Origin: Paenibacillus soyae
Lineage (GTDB): Bacteria; Bacillota; Bacilli; Paenibacillales; Paenibacillaceae
Reading direction: 5' to 3'
Assembly: GCF_024623455.1 (NCBI RefSeq)
Contig: NZ_JANIPJ010000008.1
Span: 62,001-126,000, forward strand
Length of the DNA stretch: 64,000 nt
Part shown: positions 17,540 to 28,956 of the stretch, in pieces
Layout of the letters: each line of letters starts with the position of its first letter
How positions within the stretch are numbered: the stretch's first letter is position 1
The notes under the pieces: model-generated
Told to the model about the DNA's origin: nothing
The model's input: the letters and a program-made list of their open reading frames with translations, nothing else
Databases searched by the model: none
Made by a program: the position numbers and the translations under genes

Positions 17540-17573
17540 GCCGAGCTGTCTGCTGCAGACACTCGGCTTTTTT
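17540..17573 (+). terminator. Rho-independent terminator of the GH117-like gene
   Basis: GCCGAG plus TGTCTG paired with CAGACA plus CTCGGC, with one bulged C, ending in six T (17568-17573). Confidence 0.85.
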
Positions 17574-17600
17574 GCCATTGGTAGGTTCTGCAGTTCGTAA

Positions 17601-17638
17601 CCAGAAACAAAGGGACGCTGCCCGCGGGCAGCGTCCCT
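17601..17638 (-). terminator. Terminator of the IclR gene (minus strand)
   Basis: Perfect 28-base palindrome (17611-17638) with 14-base arms AGGGACGCTGCCCG, followed on the minus strand by TTGTTTC. Confidence 0.75.
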
Positions 17639-17659
17639 TCATGACGATGTGAATGGAGC

Positions 17660-18448
17660 TTAGGAGAGGTAGACGGAGCGCATGGACGGTACGAAGCCCA
17701 AGCGCTTGGAGATGAGCGAGGATTTCTCCTTCACATGCGCCTCCAGCTCATCCTGCTTATCGAAGATGCGAGCGGTCGGTCCCGCTACGCTGATAGCCGC
17801 GATGACCTTGCCGGTGTAATTGAAGACAGGGCCGGCGATGGAGCTTAAGCCATCATCGTATTCCTCGCGATTGACGGCGATGCCTGACTGTCTAATTTTG
17901 CTCAGCTCCTGCAGGAACTGCTGGTGGTCCGTAATCGTTGTTGGCGTATATTGCTGCAGCCCCTTCTCGCTCACGATCTTGTCGACAGCTTCAAGCGAGA
18001 AGTAAGCCATGATGGCTTTACCCAGACCGGTGCAGTGTACAGGGTTTCTGGAGCCGAGAATCGCATTCATGATAACGGAAGCGCTCCCGTCCACCTTATA
18101 GATGTAGATAACTTCCCCTTCATTATAAACCGCGAGGAAGGCCGTTTGGCCAGTCTGCGCTGCCAGATCCTGAAGATGGGGAATGGCGGCTTCCACCAGA
18201 TCGATGTTATGGAGGCCCGCCATCCCAATCTCAATGGCCTTCAATCCTACAAAATATTTCTCCGTTGAGGGCTCCTGCATCACAAAGCCCGCCTTCATCA
18301 ATGTTTCCAAAATGCGGTGTGTTGTGCTCTTGGGCAGCTGAGTCGCTTCCGATAATTCGCCAATCCCGGCCCCGCCCTTGTTCAAGGCGAGCTGCTCAAG
18401 CAGGAACAGTGCGCGCTCTAATGTGGAATTCGTTTTGTTCATTTCCAT
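17660..18448 (-). CDS. IclR-family transcriptional regulator
   Basis: Cytoplasmic regulator, about 262 aa. The winged helix (about 5-70) includes LPKSTTHRILETLMKAGFV and the C-terminal effector domain contains GSRNPVHCTGLGKAIMAYF and SIAGPVFNYTGKVIAAISVA, typical of IclR/KdgR proteins. Start choice: ATG 18448 lies 12 bases after AAGGTG, while in-frame TTG 18454 lies six bases after it, so either is possible. It is divergent from the cycloisomerase gene. GGAAC/GTTCC palindromes in that gap (18596-18611) and upstream of a GH2 gene (26452-26466) are plausible targets. The effector is probably a keto-deoxy-sugar acid. Confidence 0.9.
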   Translation of the reverse strand: MEMNKTNSTLERALFLLEQLALNKGGAGIGELSEATQLPKSTTHRILETLMKAGFVMQEPSTEKYFVGLKAIEIGMAGLHNIDLVEAAIPHLQDLAAQTGQTAFLAVYNEGEVIYIYKVDGSASVIMNAILGSRNPVHCTGLGKAIMAYFSLEAVDKIVSEKGLQQYTPTTITDHQQFLQELSKIRQSGIAVNREEYDDGLSSIAGPVFNYTGKVIAAISVAGPTARIFDKQDELEAHVKEKSSLISKRLGFVPSMRSVYLS

Positions 18449-18539
18449 GCTCAAAGGAAGCACCTTCTTTCATTTCATCTCTATTCCGTTATTTTAAATA
18501 ATGTTTTGATACGAGTCAATCTCAATTATAAATTGATAT

Positions 18540-18611
18540 ATTGTTCCGATTTTGTATTGACGAATCTACTTAAGTGTAATAACATTTCATTAATTGGAAC
18601 GGTTGGGTTCC
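18540..18611 (+). promoter_or_regulatory. Promoter and GGAAC/GTTCC operator candidates of the anhydrogalactose set
   Basis: TTGACG (18557-18562), 17 bases, TAACAT (18580-18585) form a sigma-A-like promoter. ATTGTTCCG (18540-18548) is an exact half of the palindrome found at 26452-26466. GGAAC-6 bases-GTTCC (18596-18611) lies just downstream of the -10 box. Both fit control by the divergent IclR protein. Confidence 0.6.
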
Positions 18612-18638
18612 GATCACTGATAATAGAGGGTGAACATA

Positions 18639-19742
18639 ATGGCTAATGGAAAACGAATTACTCATATTCAAACCGATTATTTTCTTGTGCCGCTCGCGGA
18701 GCAATTGGGAGATGCACGGCACGGCATTCATTCGCATTTCGAATTAATTACCGTCACGATTGGCCTGGAGGACGGCAGTGAAGGTGTCGGCTATACCTAC
18801 ACCGGCGGCGTAGGCGGAAGAGCGGTCTGTCAGATGATCGAGCATGATCTGAAGCCGTTCCTGCTGGGCAAGGACGCCAGCTGCATCGAGAAGCATTGGG
18901 AAGAGATGAATTGGAAGATTCATTATGTCGGGCGCGGCGGCATTGCGTCATTCGCCATCTCGGCCATTGATATCGCCCTGTGGGATCTGCGCGGGAAGAG
19001 CTGTGATGAGCCGCTGTGGAAGCTGCTTGGCGGCCATGCCTCCTCAACGAAGGCTTACGCGGGAGCGATCGATCTCAACTTCACCAAGGAGAAGCTGTTA
19101 GCTAATATTCAAGGGTATATGGATAAAGGCTTCCAGGCCGTGAAGATCAAGCTGGGACAAGAGCGTCTGGCAGAGGACATCGAGCGTGTAGCAGCCGTTA
19201 GAGAGCTGATTGGACCGGACCGCACCTTTATGGTGGATGCCAATATGAAATGGTCGGTCGAGACCTCCATCAAGGCCGCAAAGCTGCTAGCGCCACATGA
19301 TATCTTCTGGCTGGAGGAGCCGACAATTCCAGACGATTATGACGGCTACCGCCGGATTGGCGCCGAGGGCGGCTTGCCTATCGCGGCAGGCGAGAACTTC
19401 CATACGGTCTATGAATTCGTGAACATGATTACTCGCGGCAAAATTGATTTTCCGCAGCCTGACGCGTCCAATATTGGCGGTGTAACGGGCTGGCTGAAGA
19501 TTGCGAATCTTGCTTACGCTTACAATCTGCCTGTGTGCACACACGGCATGCAGGAGCTGCACGTCAGCTTAATGTCAGCGATGCCGAATGCGTCGTATCT
19601 GGAGGTGCACAGCTTCCCGATCGATCAATATACGAAGCGGCCGCTTGTTATTCAGGATGGAAGAGCCGTCGCTCCGGATGTGCCGGGCACAGGCGTAGAG
19701 TTCCGGTGGGAGCTGCTGCAGCCGTACAAGCAATTATTTTAA
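18639..19742 (+). CDS. Enolase-superfamily 3,6-anhydro-L-galactonate cycloisomerase (probable)
   Basis: Mandelate racemase-type enzyme, 367 aa. ATG 18639 lies eight bases after AGAGGG, while GTG 18630 overlaps that site. Active-site residues are visible: Lys169-x-Lys171 (VKIKLG), metal ligands Asp200, Glu226 and Glu252 (AAGENFHT), Asp275 and His302 (THGMQELHVS). The segments DARHGIHSHFELIT and SFPIDQYTKRPL match what I remember of anhydrogalactonate cycloisomerase, which opens the anhydro ring to 2-keto-3-deoxy-L-galactonate. The zinc dehydrogenase and KduD-like SDR behind it are the enzymes expected next. Related sugar-acid dehydratases cannot be excluded. Confidence 0.78.
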   Translation: MANGKRITHIQTDYFLVPLAEQLGDARHGIHSHFELITVTIGLEDGSEGVGYTYTGGVGGRAVCQMIEHDLKPFLLGKDASCIEKHWEEMNWKIHYVGRGGIASFAISAIDIALWDLRGKSCDEPLWKLLGGHASSTKAYAGAIDLNFTKEKLLANIQGYMDKGFQAVKIKLGQERLAEDIERVAAVRELIGPDRTFMVDANMKWSVETSIKAAKLLAPHDIFWLEEPTIPDDYDGYRRIGAEGGLPIAAGENFHTVYEFVNMITRGKIDFPQPDASNIGGVTGWLKIANLAYAYNLPVCTHGMQELHVSLMSAMPNASYLEVHSFPIDQYTKRPLVIQDGRAVAPDVPGTGVEFRWELLQPYKQLF

Positions 19743-19766
19743 ACATATAATAGGGAGTGGATGGCA

Positions 19767-20783
19767 ATGAAAGCTGCATTCTATGAGGGGAACAAAAGCA
19801 TTGTAGTCGGTACAGGCGCGCGCAGAGAGCCAGGCCCTGCCGAGGTAGAGATCAAGGTCGCTTATGCGGGCATATGCGGAACGGACCTGCATATTTATCA
19901 CGGCCACATGGACCATCGTGTGAAGCTGCCTCAAGTGATGGGGCACGAGATGTCGGGCGTCATCGAGCGTGTTGGCGGCGACGTTGCGGATTATAAGCCG
20001 GGCGACAAGGTTACGGTGAAGCCGCTGGGACCATGCGGGGAATGTCCGGCATGTCAGGATGGCTGCAGCCATATCTGCCATCGCTTGCAGTTCATGGGCA
20101 TTGAGACGGACGGCGCTTTCCAAGCTTATTGGACCGTTCCTGCGAGCACGCTGCATAGGCTGCCAGATGAGCTCAGCCTGCAGCATGGCGCGATGATTGA
20201 GCCGCTCGCCGTAGCTTGTCATGACGTTCGACTGGGTCAAGTAGCGCCGGGCGAATATGCCGTTGTAATCGGCGGAGGACCCATCGGCACATTGATAGCG
20301 CTTGTTGCCCGTGCTGCTGGAGCAAGGGTTGTTGTGGCGGAGATTAATCCCTATCGTCTCCAGCTGCTGGAGGAGCTGGGCTTCGAAACATGCAACTCCA
20401 AGGAGCGGGATTTGGCGGAGTATGTGCAGGAAGCAACTGGCGGCAAAGGCGCCGATGTCGTGTTCGAGGTGACCTCCTCCCTGGCTGGCGCTGAGGTAAT
20501 GACCAAGCTGCCGAAGGTTAGAGGACGTATTGTCATTGTTGGCATATTCAGCAAGCCTGTCCCGGTAGATCTGCATCGCTTCTTCTGGAGAGAGCTTCAG
20601 CTGTTCGGCGCGCGCGTGTATGAGCATGAGGACTTCGAGCAAGCGATCCAACTTGCAGCAAGCGGCGAGCTTGGGCTTGATCGTCTGATCAGCGAGGTCT
20701 ATCCCATCGAGCAGATACAAGCGGGCTTCGAGCAGATGGAATCCGGCAGCGGCGTGATGAAGGTTCTTATTCAGTGCAATTAA
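19767..20783 (+). CDS. Zinc-dependent MDR dehydrogenase, candidate keto-deoxy-L-galactonate 5-dehydrogenase
   Basis: Medium-chain dehydrogenase, 338 aa. ATG 19767 has AGGGAG ten bases upstream; ATG 19761 is too close to that site. Catalytic zinc ligands are Cys37 (GICGTD), His60-Glu61 (GHEMSG) and probably Glu145. The structural zinc site uses Cys90, Cys93, Cys96 and Cys104. The nucleotide motif GGGPIG is near residues 169-174. Set between the cycloisomerase and a KduD-like SDR, it fits the oxidation of 2-keto-3-deoxy-L-galactonate at C5 reported in agar-degrading bacteria. Assignment is by context. Confidence 0.85.
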   Translation: MKAAFYEGNKSIVVGTGARREPGPAEVEIKVAYAGICGTDLHIYHGHMDHRVKLPQVMGHEMSGVIERVGGDVADYKPGDKVTVKPLGPCGECPACQDGCSHICHRLQFMGIETDGAFQAYWTVPASTLHRLPDELSLQHGAMIEPLAVACHDVRLGQVAPGEYAVVIGGGPIGTLIALVARAAGARVVVAEINPYRLQLLEELGFETCNSKERDLAEYVQEATGGKGADVVFEVTSSLAGAEVMTKLPKVRGRIVIVGIFSKPVPVDLHRFFWRELQLFGARVYEHEDFEQAIQLAASGELGLDRLISEVYPIEQIQAGFEQMESGSGVMKVLIQCN

Positions 20784-20798
20784 GCGGGAGGTAGCGGG

Positions 20799-21566
20799 AT
20801 GAATATCTTGGATTTATTTTCACTGCGGGGCAAAAAAGCATTGGTGACGGGCTGCAAGCGGGGCATCGGCAAATCTATGGCGATTGCGCTGGCGCAGGCT
20901 GGTGCGGATATTGTCGGCGTAAGCGCAACGCTGGAGCCAGGGAGCGAGGTAGAGCAGGAGGTGCGCCAGGCAGGGCGAAGCTTCACCGGTTATGCTTGCG
21001 ACTTCAGCGACCGCAGCGCGTTGTACGCGTTCATCACCAAGCTGAAGGAAGAGCATGCTGATATTGATATCATGGTGAACAATGCCGGCACCATCATGCG
21101 CAAGCCGGCGGCGGAGCATCCCGATGATTATTGGGATCATGTCATGGAAGTGAATCTGAACTCCCAATTCATATTGGCGAGGGAGATCGGACAAGGCATG
21201 CTGGAGCGTGGAGCGGGCAAAATTATTTTTACCGCGTCACTGCTTACGTATCAGGGCGGCATTAACGTGCCTGGTTATGCGGCGAGCAAAGGCGGCATTG
21301 GACAGCTGACCAAGGCGCTGGCGAATGAATGGTCCTCGCGCGGCGTTCAGGTGAATGCGATTGCTCCCGGCTACATCGAGACGGATAATACGGAGCAGTT
21401 GAGAGGGGACCCTGTCCGTTATGAGGCCATACTGGGCCGGATACCTGCAGCTCGCTGGGGAAGACCGGAGGACCTGAACGGAGCTGTTATCTATCTGGCT
21501 TCCTCCGCATCTGATTATGTAACCGGCACGATTGTTACGGTGGACGGCGGATGGATGGGCAGATAG
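20799..21566 (+). CDS. KduD-like short-chain dehydrogenase, candidate 2,5-diketo-3-deoxygalactonate reductase
   Basis: SDR, 255 aa, very similar in layout to KduD (2-dehydro-3-deoxygluconate 5-dehydrogenase). Cofactor motif TGCKRGIG (17-24), NNAG (94-97), catalytic Ser147, Tyr160 and Lys164, and the KduD-like stretches RIPAARWGRPEDLNG and SDYVTGTIVTVDGGW. GGGAGG precedes ATG 20799. In the anhydrogalactose route a KduD-type reductase turns 2,5-diketo-3-deoxygalactonate into 2-keto-3-deoxygluconate. That role fits this position. Confidence 0.85.
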   Translation: MNILDLFSLRGKKALVTGCKRGIGKSMAIALAQAGADIVGVSATLEPGSEVEQEVRQAGRSFTGYACDFSDRSALYAFITKLKEEHADIDIMVNNAGTIMRKPAAEHPDDYWDHVMEVNLNSQFILAREIGQGMLERGAGKIIFTASLLTYQGGINVPGYAASKGGIGQLTKALANEWSSRGVQVNAIAPGYIETDNTEQLRGDPVRYEAILGRIPAARWGRPEDLNGAVIYLASSASDYVTGTIVTVDGGWMGR

Positions 21567-21590
21567 CTGTCTTATGAAAGTAGGGGACGA

Positions 21591-22397
21591 ATGATGCGTG
21601 AGCTTAGGACCGTTGTCATTACGGGAGCTACTAGCGGCATAGGCCGCAACATGGCGCTTTATTTTGCGGATAAAGGGTATCAGGTAATTGGCACGGGCAG
21701 GGATACGGAGCGAATCACTGCCCTTCAGGAGGAGCTAGATGGCTTTCCTGCTCCCGGGAGGGTTTTCCAGGTGGATGTTCGCAGATATGAGGAGATGAAG
21801 GAGCTTGTTAGCCATCTGGAGTCTGAGCTTGGGACGATACATGTCTGGATTAATAACGCAGGTGTCAATCGTGCGATAGGTCCTACGTGGGAGACTGACC
21901 CAGTCACCTGGGCGGACGATGTTGACATTAATCTTCTAGGAACCTTCTATGGCGTTCATGCTATTGTCCCCATGATGCTCAGACAGGGCTTCGGCCGGAT
22001 CATCAACTTAATCGGCGGCGGAACCACTCATGCGATGAAGCACAGCAACGCCTATGGAACGGCCAAGACGGCGGTCGCCAGATTTACCGAGAATTTGGCT
22101 GAGGAGTTGGATGAGACTGGAGCCCCTATCAAGGTGTTCGCATTGAATCCAGGACTTAATGATTCAGAGATGACTAGAGCTCTTCGAGCAACGCCGGAAG
22201 GAAAACGATATTTTCCGGATATGGAAGAATGGATCCGCAGCGGCGCAGCGAATCCCCAGGAGGCTCCTGCTTGCGCTTACAAGCTGGCGGAGGGGCTGGC
22301 AGACCAATACCACGGCCGCATGGTTACGATATATGATTCTATAACGGAAGCGAGTTCCCTCGAGCCTGATCAATACAAGCTGCGAATGCAGCGCTGA
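21591..22397 (+). CDS. Short-chain dehydrogenase/reductase
   Basis: SDR, 268 aa. TGATSGIG at 11-18, NNAG at 88-91, Tyr155-x3-Lys159. The usual catalytic serine region reads NLIGGG, so glycine stands where serine is normal; His147 or Thr145 nearby might compensate, or the specificity differs. Two adjacent ATG codons (21591 and 21594) are possible starts after GGGGA. It lies 25 bases after the KduD-like gene and 16 bases before a TIM-barrel isomerase, in one operon. Substrate unknown. Confidence 0.85.
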   Translation: MMRELRTVVITGATSGIGRNMALYFADKGYQVIGTGRDTERITALQEELDGFPAPGRVFQVDVRRYEEMKELVSHLESELGTIHVWINNAGVNRAIGPTWETDPVTWADDVDINLLGTFYGVHAIVPMMLRQGFGRIINLIGGGTTHAMKHSNAYGTAKTAVARFTENLAEELDETGAPIKVFALNPGLNDSEMTRALRATPEGKRYFPDMEEWIRSGAANPQEAPACAYKLAEGLADQYHGRMVTIYDSITEASSLEPDQYKLRMQR

Positions 22398-22412
22398 GAA
22401 AAGGGGAAATCC

Positions 22413-23231
22413 ATGAAACTACATCTATACAAAGCGCTCTGGGGGATGGAAGGCACTTATAGCGAGCAATTCAAGCGAGCAGCAGATGCGGGGTATACCG
22501 GCATTGAAGCGCCCATGCCTCTGCCAGAGCAGGAGATGGCCTTCCGAGAAGCGCTTCAGACCTATTCGCTTGCCTATATCGCCCAGATTTTCACTGGCGG
22601 TGAGGATCATATTGAATCTTTCAAGGAGCAGGTGGAGAGAGCTGCCGGCTTCGAGCCCCGGCTCATTGTGTCGCACAGCGCCCGGGATCGTATGAGTCAT
22701 GATGAGCAGGATCGCTTCTTCGAGGCGGCGCTCCGAATAGAGGCGGACAACGGTATAACCGTTGCACACGAGACACATAGGCATCGGGCCATGTTCTCGC
22801 CGTGGACAACGGCAAGACTGCTGCATAAGTTCCCGGAATTGCGTATTACGGCGGACTTCAGCCATTGGACGAATGTATGTGAATCTCTTCTTCATGACAT
22901 GGAGGAGGAGATTGAGCTTGCCATCGCACACACCTATCATATCCATGGCAGAATCGGCTACTCCCAGGGCCCTCAGGTTCCGCATCCTGCAGCTCCGGAA
23001 TGGAGCATGGAGCGGGAGCGCTTCGAGGGCTGGTGGAAGCGGATGTTCAGCCGCCGCCAGTCGCAGGGGGAAGCTGTAAGCACGATGACACCGGAATTTG
23101 GACCAGTTCCCTATATGCCGACGCTTGCCTTTACGAAGCAGCCTGTTGCAGATCTATGGGATGTGAATGAATGGATCGCCAATCGGGTGAGATTCAGCTA
23201 TCCAGACTGGATTGCTGCTAATAGCAATTGA
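22413..23231 (+). CDS. Sugar phosphate isomerase/epimerase-like TIM barrel protein
   Basis: AP-endonuclease-2-like barrel, 272 aa. AAGGGGAAA precedes ATG 22413. Family-like segments are MKLHLYKALWGMEG at the start, ITVAHETHRHRAMFSPW (a metal-site Glu), ITADFSHWTNV (Asp and His) and HTYHIHGRIGYSQGPQ. The C-terminus is shorter and less conserved. Last gene before a strong hairpin. It might isomerise a sugar released from the galactan; no precise reaction can be named. Confidence 0.8.
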   Translation: MKLHLYKALWGMEGTYSEQFKRAADAGYTGIEAPMPLPEQEMAFREALQTYSLAYIAQIFTGGEDHIESFKEQVERAAGFEPRLIVSHSARDRMSHDEQDRFFEAALRIEADNGITVAHETHRHRAMFSPWTTARLLHKFPELRITADFSHWTNVCESLLHDMEEEIELAIAHTYHIHGRIGYSQGPQVPHPAAPEWSMERERFEGWWKRMFSRRQSQGEAVSTMTPEFGPVPYMPTLAFTKQPVADLWDVNEWIANRVRFSYPDWIAANSN

Positions 23232-23256
23232 TGCCTTGCCCGGCTGAATAACACAT

Positions 23257-23290
23257 AGAGCACTCGGGTTCCTTCGGAAACGGGTGCTCT
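23257..23290 (+). terminator. Hairpin terminator of the anhydrogalactose operon
   Basis: AGAGCAC with GTGCTCT outer stem, inner pairs around a TTCG loop. No long T tract follows (TCGTCTCCC). A TCCCTTAAGGGA palindrome lies just downstream at 23296-23307. Confidence 0.6.
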
Positions 23291-23303
23291 TCGTCTCCCT
23301 TAA

Positions 23304-26405
<3,102 letters not shown>

Positions 26406-26412
26406 AAACGTA

Positions 26413-26441
26413 TTGACGCCTATCCTATCCAACTGTATAAT
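26413..26441 (+). promoter_or_regulatory. Sigma-A promoter of the second GH2 gene
   Basis: TTGACG (26413-26418), exactly 17 bases, TATAAT (26436-26441). The transcription start would fall at about 26448, immediately before the palindrome at 26452. Confidence 0.85.
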
Positions 26442-26451
26442 CAACTCAAAA

Positions 26452-26506
26452 CGGAACAATGTTCCGAAAATAATAATAAAATAATAATTTTCGGATTAAT
26501 GTTCTG
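26452..26506 (+). promoter_or_regulatory. IclR-type operator: perfect palindrome plus degenerate copy
   Basis: CGGAACA-A-TGTTCCG (26452-26466) is a perfect 7-1-7 inverted repeat right at the start of transcription. CGGATTAATGTTCTG (26492-26506) matches it at 12 of 15 positions, with centres 40 bases apart. An exact half-site lies next to the IclR gene at 18540-18548, which points to that regulator. The assignment is by pattern only. Confidence 0.7.
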
Positions 26507-26541
26507 TAATATTATGCAGGTATAATATGGGAGGTTATGGC

Positions 26542-28902
26542 ATGTCACGTGTAGTAAAGGATTTAAGCGGCAAGCTCTGGCAGATGGAGAAGATGAGAGT
26601 AGGCGAAGGGGAACGAGAAGGGTTCCATATCCTTCCGGCAGAGCGGCAGGGTGTTATATTTAGCTGGAATTATGCTTCTGTGCCAGGGGATGTATACACG
26701 GATTTGCAGCGCGCCGGTGAATTGGAGGATCCTTACTTCGGCCGCAATATGCATAAGGCCAAGTGGTTGCAGGAATATGAGTGGTGGTACATTCGCAGGT
26801 TCAACGTCTCGCAGGATATGAAGGGCAAGAAGGTGCATCTGGAATTTGAAGGCGTTGACTACAGCTGCACCGTATGGCTGAATGGCCAATTGCTGGGCAG
26901 TCATGAGGGCATGTTCTCTCCTTTCTCCTTCGAGGTCAGCCAGTACCTCAACTTTGATGGATGGGCTGGCGGCTCCAATCAGCTGGCGGTCAAGCTGGAC
27001 CCGCCGCCGAAGAACTTCCGCAATGTCGGCGGCAAGAAGGTGAACTTCTCCGGCGATTATTTCACCGGCCTTGTGCCATTCGGCATCTGGCGCCCGGTAC
27101 GCCTTGTGGCTACAGAGGATGTGCGCATTGTGAATTATCGCACCGAGTCCGAGCTTAAGGATGGGGGCGCTGCCGTCCATGTGGAGGTTGAGCTCGACAA
27201 TATGGCTGCTGAGGCGGCAACCGTCCAGCTCCAGATCGCTTTGAAGGGCCATAACTTCGAATCCGAGACGATCACTCGTACAGTGGAGGCAGAGGTTCAA
27301 GCCGGCTGCCATTCTGTGAAGGCAATTGTAGATGTGGCGGACGCGAAGCTGTGGTGGCCTTGGGACATGGGCACTCCGAATTTGTACGATATGGCAATTA
27401 CAGTCCGGAAGAACGGCTCGGAGCAGGATCGTGTTGAGGACAGAATCGGCATCCGTACGATTCAGATGGAGAAGAATCCAGGGTTCACCGAAGAGGAGTC
27501 GGAATATCCGTGGACCTTCGTTATTAACGGCAAGCGCCAATTCCTGCGCTCGGCATGCTGGGGCGGACAGCCGTCCTTCCTGTATGGACGGAACAGCACG
27601 AAGAAATATGAGCATCTGCTGAATCTGGTGAAGGAGAGCAATATGAACAATCTGCGGATCTTCGGCTGGCATCCGCCGGAAATTCCGACCTTCTATAAGC
27701 TGTGCGATGAGCTGGGCATTACAGTGTGGACGAACTTCACATTCTCTACCCAAGCCTTCTCCAATGATCCGGCATTTGTAGATTCGGTAGCGAAGGAATG
27801 TATTGAAATTGTGAAGCTTCGCCGCAATCACCCCTCCAACATTTATTGGATGGGCGGCGAAGAGGTATTCTTCACAGATGCTCATATTGAGAGCGGCAAC
27901 AAGGAGCTCATGGAAGCGATCGGAGTTGCCATTGGGGCATACACCTCCGTTCCGTACGGGCTGGCATCGCCGCTTAGCAACGAGTTCGGCCAGAGCATGG
28001 GCTTCAAGCCCAAGGAGTCCCAGCACGCCAATGAGCATTATTACGGCGGCGGCCGGAGCTTCATGGAGGAATATTACCCGGCTCTGGATTGCTCCATCAT
28101 TCCGGAATTGACGGCGGCGTCGGCGCCATCTATCGACAGTCTGAGGAAGTTTATTCCGGAGAACGAGCTTTGGCCGATTGGACCAAGCTGGGGCTACCAC
28201 TGGGCCGATATCCACATTCTCCAAGGACTGAACATAGAGGTGTTCGGGGATAAGAGAATGGATTCGCTGGAGCAGTTCGTGGAATCGACTCAAATCGCCC
28301 ACGGCACGATTCTCCAGTTTGCCCTTGAATTGTACCGCAGACGGAAGCCGCGTATGAGCGGCGTGTCACTCTGTCACTTCATTACGCACTGGCCGGACAT
28401 CAAGTGGGGGCTTGTCGATTATTATGGTCAGAAAAAAATCAGCTTCGACTATGTCAAGAGGAGCTATCAGCCGCTTCTGCCAAGCTTGGCATTCGCGAAG
28501 AGAAGATGGAACCCGGGCGAGACGTTCCAAGGCGAGCTGTGGATTGTGAATGACTACCATGAGGCCTACGGAGACACTGAGCTGGAATGGACGCTGAGCA
28601 ATCATAAAGGCGAGGTTGTACAAAGCGGCACGGTAGAGGCGCAGGTGGCTTCCAACAGCTCCGCCAAATTCAGCGACATCGCATGGAAGGTGGATGCTGA
28701 CGCGGCAGGCGAGTTCTCGGTTGCGCTGACGTTGAAGCAAGGCGGCAGCGTGCTGGCCAGCAATGCATACAAGCTGCTTATTGGCGATCAGGCCGAGGCG
28801 AAGCGCATTTGTATCGAGCATCTGGACGAAAGCAACAAGCTGCGAGATGAATATGGCCACAGCTATTACCGCTACAACCCTGAGCTCTGGGAGCTGGAGT
28901 AG
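26542..28902 (+). CDS. GH2-family glycosidase, beta-mannosidase-like architecture
   Basis: Cytoplasmic GH2 enzyme, 786 aa. ATG 26542 has GGGAGG seven bases upstream; ATG 26527 precedes that site. An N-terminal jelly-roll (about 15-185, with WYIRRFNV and FEGVDYSCTVWLNG), an Ig-like domain and a TIM barrel (about 330-640) are visible. The acid/base region reads YWMGGEE (Glu440 or Glu441), lacking the usual Asn before Glu, and the nucleophile candidate is Glu522 (IIPELTAAS). Mannosidase-like in shape, but a galactan substrate is more likely here. It has its own promoter and IclR-type operator, and the CoA-transferase genes follow 54 bases later. Confidence 0.85.
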   Translation: MSRVVKDLSGKLWQMEKMRVGEGEREGFHILPAERQGVIFSWNYASVPGDVYTDLQRAGELEDPYFGRNMHKAKWLQEYEWWYIRRFNVSQDMKGKKVHLEFEGVDYSCTVWLNGQLLGSHEGMFSPFSFEVSQYLNFDGWAGGSNQLAVKLDPPPKNFRNVGGKKVNFSGDYFTGLVPFGIWRPVRLVATEDVRIVNYRTESELKDGGAAVHVEVELDNMAAEAATVQLQIALKGHNFESETITRTVEAEVQAGCHSVKAIVDVADAKLWWPWDMGTPNLYDMAITVRKNGSEQDRVEDRIGIRTIQMEKNPGFTEEESEYPWTFVINGKRQFLRSACWGGQPSFLYGRNSTKKYEHLLNLVKESNMNNLRIFGWHPPEIPTFYKLCDELGITVWTNFTFSTQAFSNDPAFVDSVAKECIEIVKLRRNHPSNIYWMGGEEVFFTDAHIESGNKELMEAIGVAIGAYTSVPYGLASPLSNEFGQSMGFKPKESQHANEHYYGGGRSFMEEYYPALDCSIIPELTAASAPSIDSLRKFIPENELWPIGPSWGYHWADIHILQGLNIEVFGDKRMDSLEQFVESTQIAHGTILQFALELYRRRKPRMSGVSLCHFITHWPDIKWGLVDYYGQKKISFDYVKRSYQPLLPSLAFAKRRWNPGETFQGELWIVNDYHEAYGDTELEWTLSNHKGEVVQSGTVEAQVASNSSAKFSDIAWKVDADAAGEFSVALTLKQGGSVLASNAYKLLIGDQAEAKRICIEHLDESNKLRDEYGHSYYRYNPELWELE

Positions 28903-28956
28903 TATCGGCAAGCGGATGTTTCTTGGGAAGATTGTAACGGTTCAGGAGGGGATGGC

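Noticed and set aside
19734..20720. 328-codon open frame antisense to the zinc dehydrogenase gene
   Set aside because: Low-complexity translation and no ribosome binding site; the sense gene has all zinc ligands.
26563..28302. 579-codon open frame antisense to the second GH2 gene
   Set aside because: The sense strand encodes a clear GH2 protein with active-site residues. The antisense frame has no family-like features and results from GC-biased codons.
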